From a virus: 34,221 nucleotides of DNA. Below the pieces are notes generated by a model. It was not told the DNA's origin and ran no database searches. It worked only from the letters and a program-made list of their open reading frames with translations. A program made the position numbers and the translations under genes. This document shows positions 30,155 through 34,221 of this stretch, piece after piece. The stretch lies in the IMG/VR virus record IMGVR_UViG_3300030060_007172, positions 1-34,221 of that record; one strand, written 5' to 3'. How positions within the stretch are numbered: position 1 is the stretch's first letter; each line of letters starts with the position of its first letter.

Positions 30155-30575
30155 ACTTACTGATTTTGGTAAAGACCAAAAAAAAGAAGCAGAGGTTAAA
30201 TCACAAATTCCTACAGATCCAAAAGGCATCAAAGAATATCTTGAAATCATACCTAACCCAGTTGGATACCGTATGCTTGTTAGACCATGGTCTGGTAAAG
30301 CAAAGACAAAAGGCGGTGTTATTTTAGCAGATGAAACTCAAGACAAAATCCAAATGACAACAGTTGTTGGATTGGTTGTTAAATTAGGTGACCTTTGCTA
30401 TCAAGACAAAGATAAATTTCCAAATGGACCATGGTGTAAAGAAGGTGAATTTGTTGTTTATGGCAGATACACTGGAAGTAGATTTCAAACTAAATTCGGT
30501 GAACACCGAATTCTCAATGATGACGAAATAATAGGAACTATAGGAAAGCCAGAAGATATTCTCCATTTATTTTAA
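30132..30575 (+). CDS. GroES-like co-chaperonin
   Basis: 147 residues. After a 40-residue extension, PNPVGYRMLVRPW begins the Cpn10 beta-barrel; KTKGGVILADET is the mobile loop with GGVIL, close to the GroES GGIVL that contacts GroEL; TTVVGLVVKLGDLCY and GEFVVYGRYTGSRF complete the fold and NDDEIIGTIG closes it. Acts with host GroEL, as T4 gp31 does, to fold capsid protein; it directly precedes scaffold and capsid genes. Longer than bacterial GroES (about 97). Confidence 0.85.
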   Translation: MVQLIKPKLTDFGKDQKKEAEVKSQIPTDPKGIKEYLEIIPNPVGYRMLVRPWSGKAKTKGGVILADETQDKIQMTTVVGLVVKLGDLCYQDKDKFPNGPWCKEGEFVVYGRYTGSRFQTKFGEHRILNDDEIIGTIGKPEDILHLF

Positions 30576-30587
30576 AGGAGGAATAAC

Positions 30588-31652
30588 ATGGCAGAAACAA
30601 AAGACTATAGTGCGGAAGCTCTATTAGCCAAAGAAAAGGAAGTCGATTTAGATACTGATAATGTTAAAGAAGAAAACATTGAAGTTAAAGAAGAGACTAA
30701 AGAAGAGAAAGAACCCAATCTAGATGTTGGGGAAGTTGACCTTGGTTACACAGGTCATGAAGAAAAATCTGATAAAAAAAAGGACGAGCCTAAAATTGAA
30801 ATAACTGAAGACGAAAAAGAAGAAGTTGTTCAAGAAAAAAAGGTTGAAGAAAAATCAGAAGAAAAACCAAACTTGAGTGAATCAAGAAGAGATTATCAAA
30901 AAAGAATTGATAAACTTGTCTTTCAAAAGAAAGAAGCTGAAAGAAGAGAAAAAGCAGCTCTTGAATATGCTCAAGGAATACAAAAGAAATTTGACACTAA
31001 TCTTAAAAAGCTAAATACTACTGATGAACAGTATCTAAAAGAATTAGATGCAAGAGTAGATGCTCAAAGAGAACAGGTCAAAGTAGCTTTACAACAAGCT
31101 ATAGAAAAGCAAGACGCTTCTAAAATTATGGAAGCAAACGATAAGTTAACTCAATTAGCTGTAGAAAAAGAAAAAGCTAGATTAGAAATTACAAATCGTG
31201 AAGAAAAAAAGAAAATAGAAGAAGAAAATAAACAACAAAAAAACGTACAAGCTGATACCTCAAACAACGGAACATCAGATTCTATGCCACAAATTACTCC
31301 AAAAGCCAAGAAGTGGGCAGAAGAGAATTCATGGTTTGGTGATGATGAAGTCATGACTAATGCTGCAATAACTATTCACAACAATATTTCACAAGAGGGT
31401 ATTGAAGTGGACAGTGATGAGTATTATAATGAAGTAAATTCAAGATTAAGGAAATATTTTCCTGATAGTTTTGATGCTGCTAAAGACGAGCCAAAAAAAG
31501 AAGCACCTAAACCCGTCCAAACGGTTGCCTCGGCTGGTCGTAGCCAACAAGGACGCAGAACTGTGAGACTCACAAAATCACAGGTAGCAATTGCTAAAAG
31601 ATTAAATGTGCCACTAGAGGAATATGCTAGATACGTGAAGGAGGATAAATAG
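30588..31652 (+). CDS. Capsid scaffold protein
   Basis: 354 residues, ribosome site AAAGGAGG. Acidic Glu/Lys-rich N-terminal 100 residues, a long coiled coil (about 105-215), a polar linker, a globular part with KKWAEENSWFG, and a basic C-terminus (RRTVRLTKSQVAIAKRL), the usual site of capsid contact. Order and composition fit a scaffold placed just before the capsid genes. No protease motif is seen. Confidence 0.8.
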   Translation: MAETKDYSAEALLAKEKEVDLDTDNVKEENIEVKEETKEEKEPNLDVGEVDLGYTGHEEKSDKKKDEPKIEITEDEKEEVVQEKKVEEKSEEKPNLSESRRDYQKRIDKLVFQKKEAERREKAALEYAQGIQKKFDTNLKKLNTTDEQYLKELDARVDAQREQVKVALQQAIEKQDASKIMEANDKLTQLAVEKEKARLEITNREEKKKIEEENKQQKNVQADTSNNGTSDSMPQITPKAKKWAEENSWFGDDEVMTNAAITIHNNISQEGIEVDSDEYYNEVNSRLRKYFPDSFDAAKDEPKKEAPKPVQTVASAGRSQQGRRTVRLTKSQVAIAKRLNVPLEEYARYVKEDK

Positions 31653-31654
31653 TT

Positions 31655-32125
31655 ATGAGTACAATTAAGAGAACTTCACGGGAGTCAGAAAAGAAAGCTT
31701 CAAAAGAAGCACCAAAAGCCTGGACTCCACCATCCAGTTTGGATGCACCACCTGCACCTAACGGGTACGCCCACAGATGGATTCGTACTAACGTTCAAGG
31801 TTTTGAGGATACAGCTAATGTATCTAAAAAATTAAGAGAGGGTTGGGAATTTGTTAGAGCTGATCAAATTATAAGTGAGATTGGTGAAAATAAATATCCA
31901 TTCTACTCTGAAGGTAAATACGAGGGGTGTATTGGAATTGGAGGCCTTGTGCTGGCAAGGATACCAGAGGAGATATTGATCTCACGTGCTGAGTATTTCA
32001 ATAGAATTACTCAAGATAGAATGGACGCGGTAGATAATGATCTTATGAAGGAACAGCACCCAGACATGCCTATCAATATTGATAGACAGTCAAGAGTGAC
32101 CTTTGGTGGTAGTCGCAAAAAATAA
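31655..32125 (+). CDS. Conserved head-module protein
   Basis: 156 residues, two bases after the scaffold stop, ribosome site in GAAGGAGG. Disordered basic/Pro-rich start (to about 35), then HRWIRTNVQGFEDTANVSKKLREGWEFV, GIGGLVLARIPEEI and AVDNDLMKEQHPDMPI. This order is found in many phages between scaffold and capsid; function unknown, perhaps a minor head protein. Confidence 0.75.
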   Translation: MSTIKRTSRESEKKASKEAPKAWTPPSSLDAPPAPNGYAHRWIRTNVQGFEDTANVSKKLREGWEFVRADQIISEIGENKYPFYSEGKYEGCIGIGGLVLARIPEEILISRAEYFNRITQDRMDAVDNDLMKEQHPDMPINIDRQSRVTFGGSRKK

Positions 32126-32130
32126 TTTTT

Positions 32131-32157
32131 TTGTAATTGCTGCTGGGTTATTAAAAT
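32131..32157 (+). promoter_or_regulatory. Possible promoter of capsid genes
   Basis: TTGTAA (32131-32136), 15-base spacer, TAAAAT (32152-32157), then an AAAGGAG ribosome site. Spacing is short; weak. Confidence 0.3.
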
Positions 32158-32181
32158 AAACTGTTAAAGGAGAAAATAACT

Positions 32182-32766
32182 ATGGCAAATCAACTAGAAA
32201 AGTTTGGCTTAAGACCATACAGAAAACTAGACGGTACACCATTAGTAGGGGCTCAAAACAGATATAAGATAGCAAACGGAGACGCTACTGCTATTTTCCA
32301 AGGAGATTTAGTAAGACCATTAACAACTGGTTTTGTAACTAGAGCTGCTGGAAATACATCTTATGCTGTTGTGGGCGTATTTAACGGATGTTTTTATAAT
32401 GATCCAACTACTCAAAAACCAACTTTTTCAAATTCTTACCCAGGTGGAATTACACCTACACAAGGCGGAATAACTGCTTTTGTTGTGGATGATCCAGATG
32501 CGGTATTTTTGATGAATGCAGATGCGGTTTTTGCACAAGCAGATCTGTTTAAGAACTATTCCCTTACTGCGGTAACCGGAAACACAACAACAGGAATATC
32601 TGAATGTATGTTAGATGTGGGAGTTGGAGGAACAGCTGGCACATTTGCAGTACAAGCAATTGATATTTCGCAAGATCCTGAAAACGATGATCTTACGACT
32701 TCAAATGCTAATATTCTTGTGAGAATCAACAATCATTTCTACCGTCAAGGTGGAACAGGACTATAA
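32182..32766 (+). CDS. Capsid decoration-type structural protein
   Basis: 194 residues, AAAGGAG site. FGLRPYRKLDGTPLVGAQNRY followed by beta-strand-rich Gly/Thr/Ala sequence and an end with ILVRINNHFYRQ is a plan common in marine phages for the protein encoded just before the major capsid protein. Likely on the capsid surface. No trans-membrane segment. Confidence 0.75.
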   Translation: MANQLEKFGLRPYRKLDGTPLVGAQNRYKIANGDATAIFQGDLVRPLTTGFVTRAAGNTSYAVVGVFNGCFYNDPTTQKPTFSNSYPGGITPTQGGITAFVVDDPDAVFLMNADAVFAQADLFKNYSLTAVTGNTTTGISECMLDVGVGGTAGTFAVQAIDISQDPENDDLTTSNANILVRINNHFYRQGGTGL

Positions 32767-32781
32767 TAGGAGTATTAAATT

Positions 32782-33696
32782 ATGGCTATATCACGAGCAC
32801 AACTAGTTAAAGAACTAGAGCCAGGTTTGAATGCACTATTCGGCCTGGAATATAACAGATATGAGAATCAACATGCGGAGATTTTCGTAACTGAAACTTC
32901 AGACAGAGCTTTTGAAGAAGAAGTAATGTTAAGTGGTTTCGCTTCTGCACCAACAAAACAAGAAGGTGCTGGAGTAGTTTTTGATCAAGCAAATGAAACT
33001 TTCACTGCTAGATACAATCACGAAACAATCGCTTTAGCATTTGCTATCACTGAAGAAGCAATTGAAGACAACCTATATGACAGATTAGCTGCAAGATACA
33101 CAAGAGCTCTTGCAAGATCTATGTCAAACACGAAGCAAGTTAAAGCTGCTAATGTATTAAACAATGCACAAGTAGCCGCAGTAACTGGTGGAGACGGAGT
33201 ATCATTAATTAATGCTTCTCACCCACTTGCAACTGGTGGTACTTTCGCAAACGTTTTAGCAGTAGCTGCAGATCTTAACGAAACTTCATTAGAGCAATCG
33301 TTAATCGATATCGCTGGATTCGTAGATGAAAGAGGATTAAGAATCGCTGCTCAAGGTAGAAAAATGATAATTCCAAAAGAATTACAATTTACTGCTGAGA
33401 GATTGATGAAATCACCTCAAAGAACTTCGACTGCAGATAATGATATCAATGCAATTGTAAGCATGGGAATGGTACCAGAAGGTTATTCAGTGAATAACTT
33501 CTTAACTGATACTGACTCATACTTCTTATTGACTGACGTACCTAACGGTTTAAAACACTTTGTTAGATCGCCAATCAAAACTGCGATTGAAGGTGACTTC
33601 GATACTGGTAATGTAAGATTTAAAGCTAGAGAAAGATATTCTTTTGGATTTTCTGATCCAAGATGTATTTTTGGTAACGGAAACTTACCAACATAA
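32782..33696 (+). CDS. Major capsid protein (HK97 fold, Mu gpT-like)
   Basis: 304 residues, AGGAG site. AFEEEVMLSGFASAPTKQEG, RYNHETIALAFAITEEAIEDNLYD, ARSMSNTKQVKAANVLNNA and the C-terminal RFKARERYSFGFSDPRCIFG are typical capsid blocks. Codons are more C-containing and regular than elsewhere, as in highly expressed genes. Followed by the strongest terminator in the window. Confidence 0.93.
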   Translation: MAISRAQLVKELEPGLNALFGLEYNRYENQHAEIFVTETSDRAFEEEVMLSGFASAPTKQEGAGVVFDQANETFTARYNHETIALAFAITEEAIEDNLYDRLAARYTRALARSMSNTKQVKAANVLNNAQVAAVTGGDGVSLINASHPLATGGTFANVLAVAADLNETSLEQSLIDIAGFVDERGLRIAAQGRKMIIPKELQFTAERLMKSPQRTSTADNDINAIVSMGMVPEGYSVNNFLTDTDSYFLLTDVPNGLKHFVRSPIKTAIEGDFDTGNVRFKARERYSFGFSDPRCIFGNGNLPT

Positions 33697-33723
33697 TAGC
33701 TTAAATACTTAACTGTATTATTT

Positions 33724-33756
33724 AAAAGGGGCGGTGTTCACATCGCCCCTTTTTTT
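33724..33756 (+). terminator. Strong rho-independent terminator after capsid gene
   Basis: AAAAGGGGCG (33724-33733) pairs with CGCCCCTTTT (33744-33753), then T to 33756. Ends the head operon. Confidence 0.92.
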
Positions 33757-33785
33757 ATGTATAATAAAAAGACCTAGAAAATAAT

Positions 33786-33830
33786 AATTTTGTAGACTGG
33801 CTAGGCAGACGGTATAGAGACTACAAAATT
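33786..33830 (+). promoter_or_regulatory. Promoter inside a ten-base inverted repeat
   Basis: TTGTAG (33790-33795), 17-base spacer, TATAGA (33813-33818). Arms AATTTTGTAG (33786-33795) and CTACAAAATT (33821-33830) flank it, so one arm covers the -35 and the other the start of the leader. Confidence 0.55.
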
Positions 33831-33854
33831 TAATGCTATACAAAGGAGAATATT

Positions 33855-34221
33855 ATGGCAAATACTACATTTGACGGACCAGTCAGATCAAAAAATGGTT
33901 TTCAATCAATTGGACCAGGAGCAGTCCCTGCATTAACTTTAGCAACTGATTTAACTGTTGCTGATCACGCAGGAAGACTTGTAACTATGGATCCTGCAGG
34001 CACACCAACTGCAATCACAATACCTGCAATCAATGCATCAGCTGATTCAGCTGTAGCAGGACCAGGAAGTGATCCAAATAATCCAAGCACAATTGGAACT
34101 ACTTTTGAAATTCTTTTCACAGATGATTTCACTGGTACTATTAAAACTGCTAGCACTGACGATAAATTTGTTGGTATGGTTACACTTGGAATTGATGCTT
34201 CAGTATCTGGAAAACAATTCG
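33855..34221 (+). CDS. Structural protein, 3' end cut by the window
   Basis: 122 residues visible from ATG 33855 (AAGGAG site), no stop before the window end. MANTTFDGPVRSKNGF, then beta-rich Ala/Thr/Ser/Gly sequence with RLVTMDP and FEILFTDDFTGTI. It looks like small head or decoration proteins encoded just after the capsid gene in marine phages. Own promoter after the terminator suggests high or separate expression. Confidence 0.75.
   Translation, partial: MANTTFDGPVRSKNGFQSIGPGAVPALTLATDLTVADHAGRLVTMDPAGTPTAITIPAINASADSAVAGPGSDPNNPSTIGTTFEILFTDDFTGTIKTASTDDKFVGMVTLGIDASVSGKQF

Noticed and set aside
1-34221. Temperate lifestyle genes
   Set aside because: No integrase, excisionase, clear repressor or attachment site is seen; absence in a partial genome is not proof of a lytic life.

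Overview
The window is a piece of an AT-rich, tightly packed genome of a tailed double-stranded DNA phage. Both ends are cut: a gene runs in from the left edge and a gene is open at the right edge. Gene content, low GC, A/T-ending codons, 4-base ATGA overlaps and the particular set of capsid and replication proteins resemble uncultured marine phages and pelagiphages (phages of SAR11-like alphaproteobacteria). Host and morphotype cannot be proved from this window: no tail genes, RNA polymerase, integrase or lysin are in it.

Layout. (1) 1-1885: end of a structural module (a large internal virion-type protein and a small membrane protein). (2) 1894-11408: replication and recombination module, with a PD-(D/E)XK exonuclease, an SNF2-type helicase on the minus strand, an SSB-like candidate, an AEP primase, a UvrD-like helicase, a DUF3310 protein, a zinc ribbon, a family A DNA polymerase (Leu at the position equivalent to E. 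coli Phe762) and a LAGLIDADG endonuclease abutting the polymerase. (3) 11405-12235: a minus-strand operon of four tiny genes, two of them similar secreted Cys-containing proteins. (4) 12279-16076: small middle genes, a cytosine-5 DNA methyltransferase that contains a second long reading frame, two 29-32 residue membrane peptides and a P-loop kinase. (5) 16077-16759: a non-coding, structured AT-rich gap. (6) 16760-22400: small terminase subunit, then about 5 kb of accessory small genes with repeats, shared promoter boxes and terminators. A GC-richer insert (about 20590-21655) carries a GP88-family gene. (7) 22617-34221: packaging and head module: TerL, portal, basic virion proteins, holin-like protein, PAPS-reductase-like protein, methyltransferase-like protein, GroES-like co-chaperonin, scaffold, decoration protein and major capsid protein, closed by a strong terminator and restarted by a promoter.

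The most interesting points are: (a) a 270-codon +1 frame nested in the methyltransferase gene, with its own Shine-Dalgarno sequence formed by the codons of the conserved EGDI motif and with codon usage better than the methyltransferase frame over the variable region; (b) a regulatory vocabulary in the 12-22 kb region, made of a repeated ATCTTA-N5-ATGGGA box, an ACTAACAA box before ribosome sites, a five-copy palindromic repeat with a covarying base pair, and several promoters placed so that transcripts would begin at or near the start codon; (c) a structured non-coding gap containing start-stop mini-ORFs.
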